Shown here: piece after piece, positions 25,831 through 33,626 of the stretch
Numbering within the stretch: the first letter of the stretch is position 1
How the letters are laid out: each line of letters begins with the position of its first letter
Origin: CAWGHZ01 sp963822575
GTDB lineage: Bacteria; Pseudomonadota; Alphaproteobacteria; MPNO01; DASWLB01
Assembly (NCBI GenBank): GCA_963822575.1
Contig: CAWGHZ010000005.1
Coordinates: 62,001 to 126,000, forward strand
DNA length: 64,000 nucleotides
Reading direction: 5' to 3'
Translations under genes and position numbers: made by a program
The notes under the pieces: model-generated
Seen by the model: the letters and a program-made list of their open reading frames with translations, nothing else
Told to the model about the DNA's origin: nothing
Database searches by the model: none

Positions 25831-27675
25831 CTATCGCTCGCCGGCCAGGCCGCGACGCGCCTTGTCCAGTTCCTCGGCGTAGCGGCGCATCGCATAGGCT
25901 TCCGTGAGGAGCCCCATCACCCGCCGGCCCGCCTCGCTGTCGACCACGGCCAGCGCCTCGCTTTCCGTCCGGTCGAACAAAGCGATGGCGGTTTTCACGT
26001 CCATCGCCGGGCGCAAGGTCACGTCGCGGTAGTGGAGCAACGTTTCGACCGTCTCGTCCGCCGCGCCGGCGTCGTGGGTCGCCGCATGCGCCTCGGGCAC
26101 CAGCACGATGCCCTCGTAGCGGTCGTCCGGCCCCACCGCGATCACGCGCTGGGTCGCGCCCAGCGGAAACAGCAGACGGAACGCGGCGATGGTGGTGCCG
26201 ACCGGCACCTTGCGCACGTCGTGGCGCATCATGCGCCCGATGGTCAGCGAGCGCAGCCAGCCGATGTCCTGTGCGCTGCGGATCGTCTCGCCGCGGAGAT
26301 GCATGCGCCAGGTCGAGAACGAGTAGCCGAAGGTGGTACGCACCACCAGCGCGGCGACCACGGCCGCGGCCAGCACCACGCCGGTCAGGGAGAAGTCGCC
26401 GGTCGTCTCCAACGCCAGGAACGACATGGTCAGAGGCCCGCCGATGACCGCGACGGCGAACGCCCCCATGCCCACCACCGCGGCGGCCACCGGGTCGACG
26501 GCGAGCGGCGGCCCGGCGAAGGCCAGGATCGCCGCGAAGAACTTGCCGAGCACCGCGCCGAGGAACAGCGAGGCAAAGAACAGCCCGCCGCGGAAGCCCG
26601 AGCCGAGCGAGATCGCCGAGGCCGCGAGCTTTAGCACGAACAGCCCGGCCAACAGCCCCATCGGCATGGTGTTGATCAGATTGACGTGCAGCGCGCCGTG
26701 GCCCGACGATAGGACCTGGGGGCTCACCAGCCCGCAGGCGCCGACCACGAGGCCGCCGCCCAGCGGGCGCAGCCAGACGGGAAGGCCGGTGCGGCTCAGC
26801 ACCTGCTCCACCGCCGACATCGCCCGCATGGTGAGAATGCCGAGCCCGGCCGCGACCAGCGCCAGCACGATGAACACCGCGTAGTCGACCGGCCGCACCT
26901 GGAAAGCGGTCGCGACCGAGATGTCATAGGCCGCGCCGCCCAGCGCGCGCGAGACGATCACGCCGGTCAAGGCCGCGGCCATCACCGGCGCGACCGTCGC
27001 CACGGTGTAGGTGCCGACGATCAGCTCGAAGCTGTAGAAGGCGCCGGTCAGCGGCGCGTTGAACGCTGCCGCGATCGCCGCAGCCGCCCCGCAGCCCACC
27101 AGCACGCGCAGATCGTTGCGGCGCAGCCGGAACGCGATCCCCAGCTTGGAGGCAACCCCCGAACTGATCTGCGTATAGCCCGCCTCGAGCCCGACCGAGG
27201 CGCCGAACCCGTTCGATACGATGGTCTGGACGGCGATGATGACGCTGTCCTTGATCGACATGCGCCCGCCGTGCAGCGCGTTCGCCTCGATCGGGTCGAC
27301 CATCGCACGCTTGCCGCGTCGCGCGAGCGCCAGGGCGATCAGCCCCATCAAAAGGCCGCCGACCGCCGGCATGAGCGCACCCGGCCACGGCGCGATATGG
27401 CTGAGCGCGCTCAGCCGCGCGCCGCCGCCGAAGCCGAACAGCAGCTCGTGCAAATACTGCGTGCCGCGGCTCATGCCGGTCACCAGGATGCCGGAGGCCA
27501 CCCCCACGACGACGCCGACCACGATCAGCCCCAGCTCGCGGCCGCGCACGAAGGCGCGCAGCCACACGGCAAGCCCGGGCACGGCGCGCGAGGTGCGGCC
27601 GAACAAGGCGCGCATCGCCCGCCAGCCGGTGCCTCCGGAGGCGGCGCTCAACGTCTCGGCGGAAAAACGGACCAT
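25831..27675 (-). CDS. ClC-family chloride channel/transporter with C-terminal CBS pair
   Basis: Integral membrane ClC protein of 614 residues. About 11 membrane helices are visible between residues 45 and 445. The selectivity regions correspond to GFGASVGLEAGYTQ (about 155-168) and GSGFRGGLFFASLFLGAVLGKFF (about 357-379); the usual GSGIP motif is not conserved, as in the ClcB-like branch. The C-terminal soluble part (about 470-600) has two CBS-like modules (RMMRHDVRKVPVGTTIAAF and RDVTLRPAMDVKTAIALFDR) that sense nucleotides. Ion coupling (channel or H+/Cl- exchanger) cannot be decided. Confidence 0.88.
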   Translation of the reverse strand: MVRFSAETLSAASGGTGWRAMRALFGRTSRAVPGLAVWLRAFVRGRELGLIVVGVVVGVASGILVTGMSRGTQYLHELLFGFGGGARLSALSHIAPWPGALMPAVGGLLMGLIALALARRGKRAMVDPIEANALHGGRMSIKDSVIIAVQTIVSNGFGASVGLEAGYTQISSGVASKLGIAFRLRRNDLRVLVGCGAAAAIAAAFNAPLTGAFYSFELIVGTYTVATVAPVMAAALTGVIVSRALGGAAYDISVATAFQVRPVDYAVFIVLALVAAGLGILTMRAMSAVEQVLSRTGLPVWLRPLGGGLVVGACGLVSPQVLSSGHGALHVNLINTMPMGLLAGLFVLKLAASAISLGSGFRGGLFFASLFLGAVLGKFFAAILAFAGPPLAVDPVAAAVVGMGAFAVAVIGGPLTMSFLALETTGDFSLTGVVLAAAVVAALVVRTTFGYSFSTWRMHLRGETIRSAQDIGWLRSLTIGRMMRHDVRKVPVGTTIAAFRLLFPLGATQRVIAVGPDDRYEGIVLVPEAHAATHDAGAADETVETLLHYRDVTLRPAMDVKTAIALFDRTESEALAVVDSEAGRRVMGLLTEAYAMRRYAEELDKARRGLAGER

Positions 27676-27901
27676 GGACTACTCGACCGGCACCGGGCGT
27701 GGGTGGCGACGCTGCCGGCGATCGGGGCACGCGGGGCGGGTTCTAGCACCCCGCGTGCCGCCGTGCCCGGCCAAATCGTCGCAGCGTCCGGGCCGCGCCC
27801 GTCATCGCCTTGCATTGCAGCTATTAACCGAAATTCCCAAGAACCTATTAAGGGAGCAGGCGCAGCATCGCGCTGACTTGGATCAACCGGGAGATGCGCA
27901 A

Positions 27902-28060
27902 ATGCAGATCAACCCGACGATGCCGCACAACATGCCCGCCCCGCAGCCGAAGGTGGAGCGCAACCCGCCCCCGCCGCCGCCCCAGCCGGCGCCGCAACAG
28001 CCGGCGCAGATGGACCATGACGGGGATTCGGACGGCGGCCACGTCGACATGACGGCCTAG
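27902..28060 (+). CDS. Small Pro-rich protein with acidic C-terminus (unknown)
   Basis: A 52-codon frame beginning MQINPTMPHN, followed by a run of Pro and Gln, and ending in DHDGDSDGGHVDMTA. It has a plausible ribosome site (GGGAG nine bases upstream) and GC-rich third positions. No domain is recognised. Similar DGDSDGG-type tails occur in small alphaproteobacterial proteins (vague recollection). It lies between the divergent ClC gene and the DUF1328 remnant. It may equally be a chance frame, so confidence is low. Confidence 0.4.
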   Translation: MQINPTMPHNMPAPQPKVERNPPPPPPQPAPQQPAQMDHDGDSDGGHVDMTA

Positions 28061-28147
28061 CCACGGACCGCGAGGCCTCCCGATAGCCGGCTCAGCCGGC
28101 GAGGGCGGCGCGGCGCCAGCTCTTCGAGGAAGGCCCGCTTGCCTTGC

Positions 28148-28173
28148 GGACGCGTTCCATGCGGAACGCGTCC
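28148..28173. repeat. Perfect palindrome (11-base arms)
   Basis: GGACGCGTTCC and its exact complement GGAACGCGTCC are separated by ATGC. The element is in the roughly 165-base gap between the small Pro-rich frame and DUF1328. It could form a strong hairpin in either transcript, but no T tract follows. Function unknown. Confidence 0.55.
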
Positions 28174-28226
28174 GGTGCGGGGCGCGTTATCGCGTCGACC
28201 GAAACCGCAAGCGGGCACAATCCTCA

Positions 28227-28401
28227 ATGCTGAAATGGGCTCTGTTTTTCGCCATCGTCGCGGTCGTCGCTGCGCTCTTCGGGTTCGGCGGCATCGCCAG
28301 CGCGGCGGCCGGGATCGCCAAGATTTCTATTCTTCGTATTTCTGGCGATCTGCGTGCTGTTCGTCGTGCTGGGCATCATCGCGGCGCGGAAAGTCACCTA
28401 G
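28227..28401 (+). pseudogene. DUF1328 small membrane protein, +1 frameshift
   Basis: DUF1328 proteins are 50-60 residue membrane proteins of unknown role. The first 32 codons read MLKWALFFAIVAVVAALFGF and then GGIASAAAGIAK, exactly the family pattern. After AAGATT an extra T (28324-28326) shifts the frame; the next frame continues FLFFVFLAICVLFVV and ends GIIAARKVT with TAG at 28399-28401. Removing one base restores a 57-residue protein with two membrane helices. A bidirectional terminator follows at once, supporting this as the true gene end. Confidence 0.8.
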
Positions 28402-28415
28402 CCCCCGAAAAGAGC

Positions 28416-28451
28416 GAAGCGATCCACGCAGCGCGTGGATCGCTTCCTTTT
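28416..28451. terminator. Bidirectional intrinsic terminator
   Basis: A perfect 14-base-pair stem (GAAGCGATCCACGC and GCGTGGATCGCTTC) with a three-base loop is followed by TTTT on the plus strand; on the minus strand the stem is followed by GCTCTTTT. It lies between the DUF1328 gene and the converging ABC receptor gene and can stop both transcripts. Confidence 0.8.
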
Positions 28452-28486
28452 CCCTCCCGCGACGGCCGCGCAAGCGGCCGCGCCTT

Positions 28487-29494
28487 CTACTCCGCATACT
28501 TGTTGGTGTAGATGCCCTCGAACGAGGCGAGCTTCTGCGACGCCTTGATCATGCCGCCAACGACCATCAACTCCTGCGCGTGGGAAAGGCCCGCCAGATT
28601 GATCTTGGTCGTTTCGGGCGTCAGCTTGGCGATCAGGTTGAACGAGTTGCGCAGCACGCCCGGGTCCACCTTCGGCATCTTCCTTTGCAGGATGGCGACG
28701 CTCTCGTCCGGGTTCGAGTGCATGAACTTCATCGCCTCGGTATAGCCCGCCATCAGCTTCTTGCACACGCTCGGCTTCTTTTCGCAGAAGCCCGCGCGGG
28801 TGACGATGACGTTGTAAGCGACCGGGTTGAGCTCGGGCAGATCGCCGGTGATCGCGCTCGACAGCACGACACCGATGCCCTGGTGCGTCGCGATCTCGGT
28901 CCAGGGCGGACCCTGCACGTAGCCCTGCGTCGTATTGTTCTTGAGGGCTGCAAGGCCGGCCTCCGGCGGGATCGAGACCACCGTCACGTCGCGCTCCGGA
29001 TTGAGCCCGCCCTTGCGCAGGAAGTAGCGCAGATAGACGTGCGGGATGGTGTTGGGCGAGGTCACCGATATCTTGGCGCCCTTGAGGATCTTCGCGCGCT
29101 CGGCGACCGGCAAGTCCTTGGTGACTCCGGCCTTCTTCATCAGCCCGGGCGGCACGATAATCTCGAAGGGCAGCCCATTCAGCGTCGAGGCGACGCCCTC
29201 GACATGCGCGCCGCGGATGTTGGCACGGATGATGGTCGGGCCGGACGAGTTGGAGAAATCGATCGAGCCGGCGAGCACGGCGTTCATCGAGCCGATGCCG
29301 GTGATGTCGTGCAGTTCGACGCTCAGCCCGCGCTTGGTCCAGAAGCCCTTGGCGTCGGCGATGTAGGTGGGCGCGAACCCGATGGTTACCGCGGGCAGCG
29401 CCATGGTGGTCTTTTCCATGTCCGCGGCGCCCGCAGGCACGCCGGCCGCGGCCGCCGCGAGGAGCGCGGCGGTGACGATCGCAATTTTCTTCAC
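28487..29494 (-). CDS. ABC transporter substrate-binding protein (NMT1/SsuA-like), copy 2
   Basis: Periplasmic receptor of 335 residues of the NMT1/THI5-like, nitrate/sulfonate/taurine type. The signal peptide is at residues 1-23 (MKKIAIVTAALLAAAAAGVP, cleavage before ADMEK). PTYIADAKGFWTKRGLSVEL and GIGSMNAVLAGSIDFSNSSGP near residues 43-86 form the ligand-binding lobe, and KGAKISVTSPNTIPHVYLRYF begins the second. It is a tandem paralogue of the gene at 29599-30606 with the same length and C-terminal TNKYA. No ATPase or permease gene is adjacent, so the pair are orphan receptors. Ligand unknown. Confidence 0.82.
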   Translation of the reverse strand: MKKIAIVTAALLAAAAAGVPAGAADMEKTTMALPAVTIGFAPTYIADAKGFWTKRGLSVELHDITGIGSMNAVLAGSIDFSNSSGPTIIRANIRGAHVEGVASTLNGLPFEIIVPPGLMKKAGVTKDLPVAERAKILKGAKISVTSPNTIPHVYLRYFLRKGGLNPERDVTVVSIPPEAGLAALKNNTTQGYVQGPPWTEIATHQGIGVVLSSAITGDLPELNPVAYNVIVTRAGFCEKKPSVCKKLMAGYTEAMKFMHSNPDESVAILQRKMPKVDPGVLRNSFNLIAKLTPETTKINLAGLSHAQELMVVGGMIKASQKLASFEGIYTNKYAE

Positions 29495-29598
29495 GGTCTC
29501 CTCCCGAATACCGGCCGCGGCGAAGCCCGCGCCGGCAGTGCGAACGCTACCACGCGCCCGCGCCGCGTGTCGATTGGCCGGCGCGGGGCGGGGGCGGC

Positions 29599-30606
29599 CT
29601 ACTGGGCGTACTTATTGGTGTAGACGCCGTCGAACGAGGCGAGCTTCTCCAACTCCTTGATCATGTGGCCCGCGACCATCAGGTCCTGCGCGTGGGTGAG
29701 CTCGGGAATGCTGAGCTTGGTCGTCTCGGGCGTGAGCTGGACGATGAGCGCGAGCGCCGCCTTGAGCACAGCGGGATCGACCTTCGGCATGACCTTCTGG
29801 AGGTCGGCCGCCGCCCTGTCGGGATGTTCGCGCATGAAAGTGAGCGCGTCGGCGTAGCCGGCCATCATCTTCGTGCAGAGCCCGGGCTTCGAGTCGCAGA
29901 AGCCGGTCTTCGTCACCACCACGTTATAGGCGAACGGGCTGAACTCCGGCAGGTCGACCGAAGGCGGGTTGGTCAGATACTCGCCCACCCCTTCCTTGAC
30001 GGAGAATTGCGGCCACGGCGCGCTCTGCACGTAGCCCTGCACCGTGTGATTCTTGAGGGCGGCGAGCCCTTCCACCGGCGACATCGAGGTGACCGTGAGG
30101 TCGCGCTCGGGGTTGAGCCCGCCCTTACGCGCGAAGTAGCGCAGATAGATGTGCGGAATGGTGTTGGGCGAGACGACGGTGACGGTCTTGCCCTTGAGCA
30201 GCTTGGCGCGCGCGGCAACCGGCGACTTGAGGGTGAGGCCCGCCTTTTCGAGCGTGCCGGGCGGCACGGTGATGGCGAGCGGCAGGCCGTTGAGCAGCAG
30301 GCCGATCCCCTGCACCTTCGCGCCGCGGATGTTGGCCCGGATGACGACCGGGCCCGACGAGTTGGAGAAATCGATCGAGCCCGCCAGCACGGCGTTCATC
30401 GCGCCCACGCCGGTGATGTTGTGCAGCGAGATGTCGAGCCCGTGCCTCATCCAGAAGCCCTCGGCCATGGCGACGTAGTTGGGAGAGAAAGTCAGGCTGG
30501 TTACCGGCAGCGCGACCGACGCCTTCTCCATATCGGCCGCGGCGACCGGGCGGCCGAGGGCGGCGATTGCGGCCAACGCGGCGATAACGCAGGCGATCTT
30601 GCGCAT
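29599..30606 (-). CDS. ABC transporter substrate-binding protein (NMT1/SsuA-like), copy 1
   Basis: Second 335-residue receptor, upstream of its paralogue on the same strand with a 104-base gap. The signal peptide ends near VAAADMEK; the shared blocks are GVGAMNAVLAGSIDFSNSSGP, NIRGAKVQGI, VVSPNTIPHIYLRYF and KGGLNPERDLTV. Over half the residues look identical to the downstream copy while loop segments differ (for example EYLTNPPSVDLPE against VLSSAITGDLPE), so the two probably bind related but different ligands. The ATG is preceded by GGGAGGATA. Confidence 0.82.
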   Translation of the reverse strand: MRKIACVIAALAAIAALGRPVAAADMEKASVALPVTSLTFSPNYVAMAEGFWMRHGLDISLHNITGVGAMNAVLAGSIDFSNSSGPVVIRANIRGAKVQGIGLLLNGLPLAITVPPGTLEKAGLTLKSPVAARAKLLKGKTVTVVSPNTIPHIYLRYFARKGGLNPERDLTVTSMSPVEGLAALKNHTVQGYVQSAPWPQFSVKEGVGEYLTNPPSVDLPEFSPFAYNVVVTKTGFCDSKPGLCTKMMAGYADALTFMREHPDRAAADLQKVMPKVDPAVLKAALALIVQLTPETTKLSIPELTHAQDLMVAGHMIKELEKLASFDGVYTNKYAQ

Positions 30607-30681
30607 CGTATCCTCCCAAGTCCGGGGCGCCCGCTGGCGGTGGCCCGTTCTGCGCCGGCCCGTGCGGCTGGCGGCGCGACG

Positions 30682-30759
30682 CTAGAGTGGTGGATTCGAA
30701 GTTCGCCATATCCCTTGTGGCGGGTATCGAGGCGAACTTCGAATCCAATACCGCACTAG
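30682..30759. repeat. CTAG-bounded palindromic element, copy A
   Basis: A 78-base imperfect palindrome that starts and ends with CTAG. The inner arms contain GGATTCGAAGTTCGCC and its exact complement GGCGAACTTCGAATCC. It resembles copy B and lies in a non-coding gap. It looks like a small non-autonomous palindromic repeat or MITE; no transposase is seen. Confidence 0.65.
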
Positions 30760-30772
30760 AATCAATAATTCG

Positions 30773-30848
30773 CTAGTGTCCTTATCGAATCCGAAGTTCA
30801 TTCGGTGTGCGACCCGGATTGAAATGAACTTCGGATTCGGGACACTAG
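30773..30848. repeat. CTAG-bounded palindromic element, copy B
   Basis: A 76-base palindrome beginning CTAGTGTCC and ending GGGACACTAG, with inner arms GAATCCGAAGTTCATT and AATGAACTTCGGATTC. It is separated from copy A by 13 bases and shares the ATTCGAAGTTC / GAATCCGAAGTTC core. Confidence 0.65.
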
Positions 30849-30936
30849 CACCATTGCCCTGCCCCGTCGACGCACTGGCGCGAGTGCGGGCGCGGGGTTA
30901 GCATGGCGCCCTTGGCGGCATGAGGAGCGGCGCACG

Positions 30937-31662
30937 ATGATCGCCAATCGGGACTCCGGCACAACCGTCGACGAGATCGCCGACGGCGTCTTCCGGATCA
31001 GCACGCCGATCAGCGCCGTGCCGGGCGGGTTCACATTCAACCAGTATCTGGTGGTCGACGACGAGCCGTTGCTGTTCCACACCGGGCTCAGGCGCATGTT
31101 TCCCTTGGTGCGCGAAGCCATCGAGACGGTGATGCCGATCGGGCGGCTGCGCCACATTTCGTTTTCGCACTACGAGGCGGACGAATGCGGCGCGCTGAAC
31201 GAGCTGCTGGCGGCGGCGCCGCAGTCGTCGCCGCTGTGCGGCGGCATCGCGGCGATGGTGTCGGTGGCGGACATCGCCGACCGGCCGCCGCGCCCGATGG
31301 CGGACGGAGAGTCGGTTTCGCTGGGGCGGCACCGGGTGCGCTGGTTGGACACGCCGCATTTGCCACACGCCTGGGAATGCGGCTTTCTGTTCGACGAGAC
31401 GACCCGGACGCTCTTCTGCGGCGACCTGTTCACCCAGGGAGGCGACAAGCATCCGCCGCTGACCGAAGCGGACATATTGGAGCCGAGCGAGGCAATGCGC
31501 GCGCAGCTCGACTATTATTCTCACACGAAGAACGGGCGCGCGCTGGTCGAGCGACTGGCCGCAACCGGCCCCGAAACGCTCGCCTGCATGCACGGCGCCG
31601 CGTGGCGTGGCGACGGAGCGGCGCTGCTGCGCGCGCTTGGCGAACGGCTCGACCGCGACTGA
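30937..31662 (+). CDS. MBL-fold metallo-hydrolase of the flavodiiron (ODP) type, single domain
   Basis: A 241-residue metallo-beta-lactamase fold protein. The metal ligands follow the flavodiiron pattern: H78-x-E80-x-D82 (SHYEADECG), H144 in PHLPHAWECG, D163 in FCGDLF, and H219 in CMHGAAW, with exactly 18 residues between H144 and D163. This suggests a diiron site able to bind O2 or NO rather than a zinc hydrolase site. The flavodoxin domain of true flavodiiron proteins is missing, so an external electron donor or a sensor role is inferred. GAGGAG nine bases upstream of the ATG supports the start. DUF3891 follows after 59 bases. Confidence 0.8.
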   Translation: MIANRDSGTTVDEIADGVFRISTPISAVPGGFTFNQYLVVDDEPLLFHTGLRRMFPLVREAIETVMPIGRLRHISFSHYEADECGALNELLAAAPQSSPLCGGIAAMVSVADIADRPPRPMADGESVSLGRHRVRWLDTPHLPHAWECGFLFDETTRTLFCGDLFTQGGDKHPPLTEADILEPSEAMRAQLDYYSHTKNGRALVERLAATGPETLACMHGAAWRGDGAALLRALGERLDRD

Positions 31663-31721
31663 GCCTCGCGCCCGCACCAGCGAGGCGTGAGCCCGTCCGC
31701 GAACACGAAGGAGGTAGGCCC

Positions 31722-32564
31722 ATGATGATCCAGCCCGCGCCCCAGGGCGGCCCGCGCTTCATCTCCACCATGGAGGAGCACAACGAGCTCTGCGGCCAGT
31801 TCGCCCGCGCCTTCGGCAATGCGCGGTTCGCGCGGCCCGAGCCGTGGGACGAGGTGCTCTACGTCATCTCGCACCACGATCGCGGCTGGGACGATTTCGA
31901 CGCCGCACCGGTGCTCGACGAGAAGTCGGGCTTCCCGCGCGGGCTGGGCACCGCGCCGATCTCAGGCGGGCTTGCCACCAACACGCGCTCGCCCGACTAC
32001 AACGAGAAGCGGCACGCCTATTGCGGGCTTCTGTCCAGCATGCATTGCTGGGGCCTGTTCAACGCGCGCTACGGCTTCTCGAAGTTCGCGACGCAGAAGG
32101 GCGGGACGGTCTCGATCCCGATCGCGCCGCAGCAGGAAGACGCGACCCATGCGGTGCTCGAGGCCGAGCGCGCGCGCCAGGCGCGCCTCACCGCCCTGCT
32201 CGCCGCCGACCCGGCGACCGCGCCGTGGGTCGCTCCCGAGCGGCTGATGCAGAACTACAAGCTGCTGCAGTTCTTCGACACGCTTGCGCTCTACTTCAAC
32301 CTGCGCCACGAGTCGCAGCGCGAGGCCGAGACCTTCGTCCACGTGCCGATGTCCGCGACCGAGGACGCCGACGTCACCGTCACGCCGCGCGGCAATGGCA
32401 CCTACGCGATGGACCCCTTCCCCTTCGCCGGGGAGCGGCTCGAAGCGCATTGCCAGGGCCGCTGGTTCGAGGCGGTCGATCGCGCCGAGCCGCCGGCCGA
32501 CCTTGCCGCCGCGCTCTACGGCCGCCCGGCCGCCGAGCAGGTGCACGTCTTCGTTACGGCCTGA
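31722..32564 (+). CDS. DUF3891 family protein
   Basis: A 280-residue DUF3891 protein of unknown function. It has histidines in conserved segments (TMEEHNELCGQFARAF, YVISHHDRGWDDF, HAYCGLLSSMHCWGLF) that could make a metal or HD-like site, and the LQFFDTLALYFNLR helix near residue 185. The start was chosen for AAGGAGGT six bases upstream. It lies 59 bases after the diiron-type MBL gene on the same strand, so the two are probably cotranscribed and may share a function. No signal peptide. A strong hairpin ends the unit. Confidence 0.75.
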   Translation: MMIQPAPQGGPRFISTMEEHNELCGQFARAFGNARFARPEPWDEVLYVISHHDRGWDDFDAAPVLDEKSGFPRGLGTAPISGGLATNTRSPDYNEKRHAYCGLLSSMHCWGLFNARYGFSKFATQKGGTVSIPIAPQQEDATHAVLEAERARQARLTALLAADPATAPWVAPERLMQNYKLLQFFDTLALYFNLRHESQREAETFVHVPMSATEDADVTVTPRGNGTYAMDPFPFAGERLEAHCQGRWFEAVDRAEPPADLAAALYGRPAAEQVHVFVTA

Positions 32565-32569
32565 ATCAC

Positions 32570-32598
32570 GAACGGCGGTCCAACTGGGACCGCCGTTC
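32570..32598. terminator. Strong hairpin after DUF3891
   Basis: GAACGGCGGTCC and its exact complement GGACCGCCGTTC (12 base pairs, five-base loop) begin six bases after the DUF3891 stop. There is no T run, so the termination role is inferred. It would also end a transcript made from the minus-strand sigma-54 promoter at 32820-32834. Confidence 0.55.
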
Positions 32599-32660
32599 GC
32601 GGGAGCGGCGCTGGAGGGGGAGATGGGGCGCCGTCCTGTCCACCTACTCGCGTGCGCGCC

Positions 32661-32762
32661 CTAGCGGGACGCGTTGACCATGTGCACGGCGACCAGCCGG
32701 TGCCAGAGGGTCGGCTCGACCGGCTTGCGCCGGCGGAAGAGCCCAACCAACGCGCTCAACAT
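32661..32762 (-). CDS. Candidate sigma-54-dependent small protein (33 residues)
   Basis: A 33-codon frame on the minus strand, start MLSALVGLFRRRKPVEP, end HMVNASR. It is preceded by GAGG six bases from the ATG and, about 60 bases further, by a near-perfect sigma-54 promoter. Nearly all codons end in G or C like neighbouring genes. A short hydrophobic start followed by RRRK could be a membrane-tethered peptide. An in-frame ATG at 32777 would add five residues. No family is recognised; a regulatory RNA instead of a peptide is possible. Confidence 0.4.
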   Translation of the reverse strand: MLSALVGLFRRRKPVEPTLWHRLVAVHMVNASR

Positions 32763-32819
32763 CGGGATCCTCACCATCCTGTTGCGATGCCGGCTTGCGC
32801 ACCGGCTGCCATATGCTTT

Positions 32820-32834
32820 GCAAGTTCCGTGCCA
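32820..32834 (-). promoter_or_regulatory. Sigma-54 (-24/-12) promoter, minus strand
   Basis: The minus strand reads TGGCACGGAACTTGC, an exact match to the RpoN core TGGCACG-N4-TTGC, and the five bases before it (CGCGC) fit the extended consensus. Transcription would start near 32808 and run left into the small frame. This needs an activator of the NtrC type. The rest of the 32599-32920 gap holds nothing else I can support. Confidence 0.72.
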
Positions 32835-32920
32835 GCGCGGCACGTTTTGCGGAATTTCAATGGCTTGGCGGATGGGGGCCGCGGGGCTAGAGTCGCGCAA
32901 ACCGGATGCGGGAGGGCGCG

Positions 32921-33544
32921 ATGATCGATCTGTATACCTGGATGACGGACAACGGCTACAAGGGCCGCCACGCGGTGGAGGAGTCGGGGCTGGGCTATAA
33001 TCTGCACCCGGTTGCCCTGCCGAAGCGCGAGCAGTTCAACCCGGAGTTCATGAAGATCAGCCCTGGCCACAAGATCCCCGCCATCGTGGACCCTGAGGGG
33101 CCGGGCGGCAGGCGCGTCACGCTGTGCGAGTCGGGCGCGATCCTGAAATACGTGGGCGCCAAGGCGAAGAACGGGCTCTATCCGGACGACCCGGCGAAGC
33201 AGGTGGCGGTCGACCAGTGGCTGTTCTACGGCTCGGCCACCTTCACCACCCTCGCCCAGCAGTTCGGCCACTGGGTCGTGCGCTCGCAGGAGGACGTGCC
33301 GCCGGCGAAGAAGTTCTACACCGACAATCTGAACGACATGCTCTCGATCCTCGACAAGAGGCTGGGCGAGAGCGCGTATGTCGCGGGCGAGTCCTACACC
33401 GTCGCCGACATCTCGATGTATCCCGACGTGCACATCCACGGGGTGAACCAGATCGGGCTCGACAAGTATCCCAACGTCAAGCGCTGGCACGATGCCATCG
33501 CCGCCCGGCCGGCCGTCCAGCGCGCCTGGACCCCGTTCGCGTAG
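32921..33544 (+). CDS. Glutathione S-transferase family protein (Nu/YfcG-like)
   Basis: A 207-residue cytosolic glutathione S-transferase. The N-terminal thioredoxin-like domain has the NGYKGRHAVEE helix and the GSH-binding GHKIPAIVDP (cis-Pro) and CESGAILKYVG. The C-terminal helical domain has YGSATFTTLAQQFGHW and ESYTVADISMYPDVHI. Overall layout fits the YfcG/Nu class, which favours disulfide reductase or peroxidase activity. A GGAGGG ribosome site sets the ATG at 32921. Confidence 0.88.
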   Translation: MIDLYTWMTDNGYKGRHAVEESGLGYNLHPVALPKREQFNPEFMKISPGHKIPAIVDPEGPGGRRVTLCESGAILKYVGAKAKNGLYPDDPAKQVAVDQWLFYGSATFTTLAQQFGHWVVRSQEDVPPAKKFYTDNLNDMLSILDKRLGESAYVAGESYTVADISMYPDVHIHGVNQIGLDKYPNVKRWHDAIAARPAVQRAWTPFA

Positions 33545-33573
33545 GGAGCGGCGAACGAGAACTCCCAAAGCCC

Positions 33574-33616
33574 GTTCGCGCTGAGGAGCCCGCAAAGCGG
33601 GCGTCTCGAAGCGCGG
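33574..33616. repeat. REP-like palindrome in the GST/DUF4169 gap
   Basis: The stem GCCCGC-AAA-GCGGGC (33588-33602) is nested in a longer imperfect inverted repeat (CGCGCT ... AGCGCG) with the GAGGAGCCCGC / GCGGGCGTCTCGAAG pattern common as an interspersed repeat in alphaproteobacteria (recollection). It lies between two convergent genes and may serve as a terminator. Confidence 0.55.
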
Positions 33617-33626
33617 AGGGGCGCCG

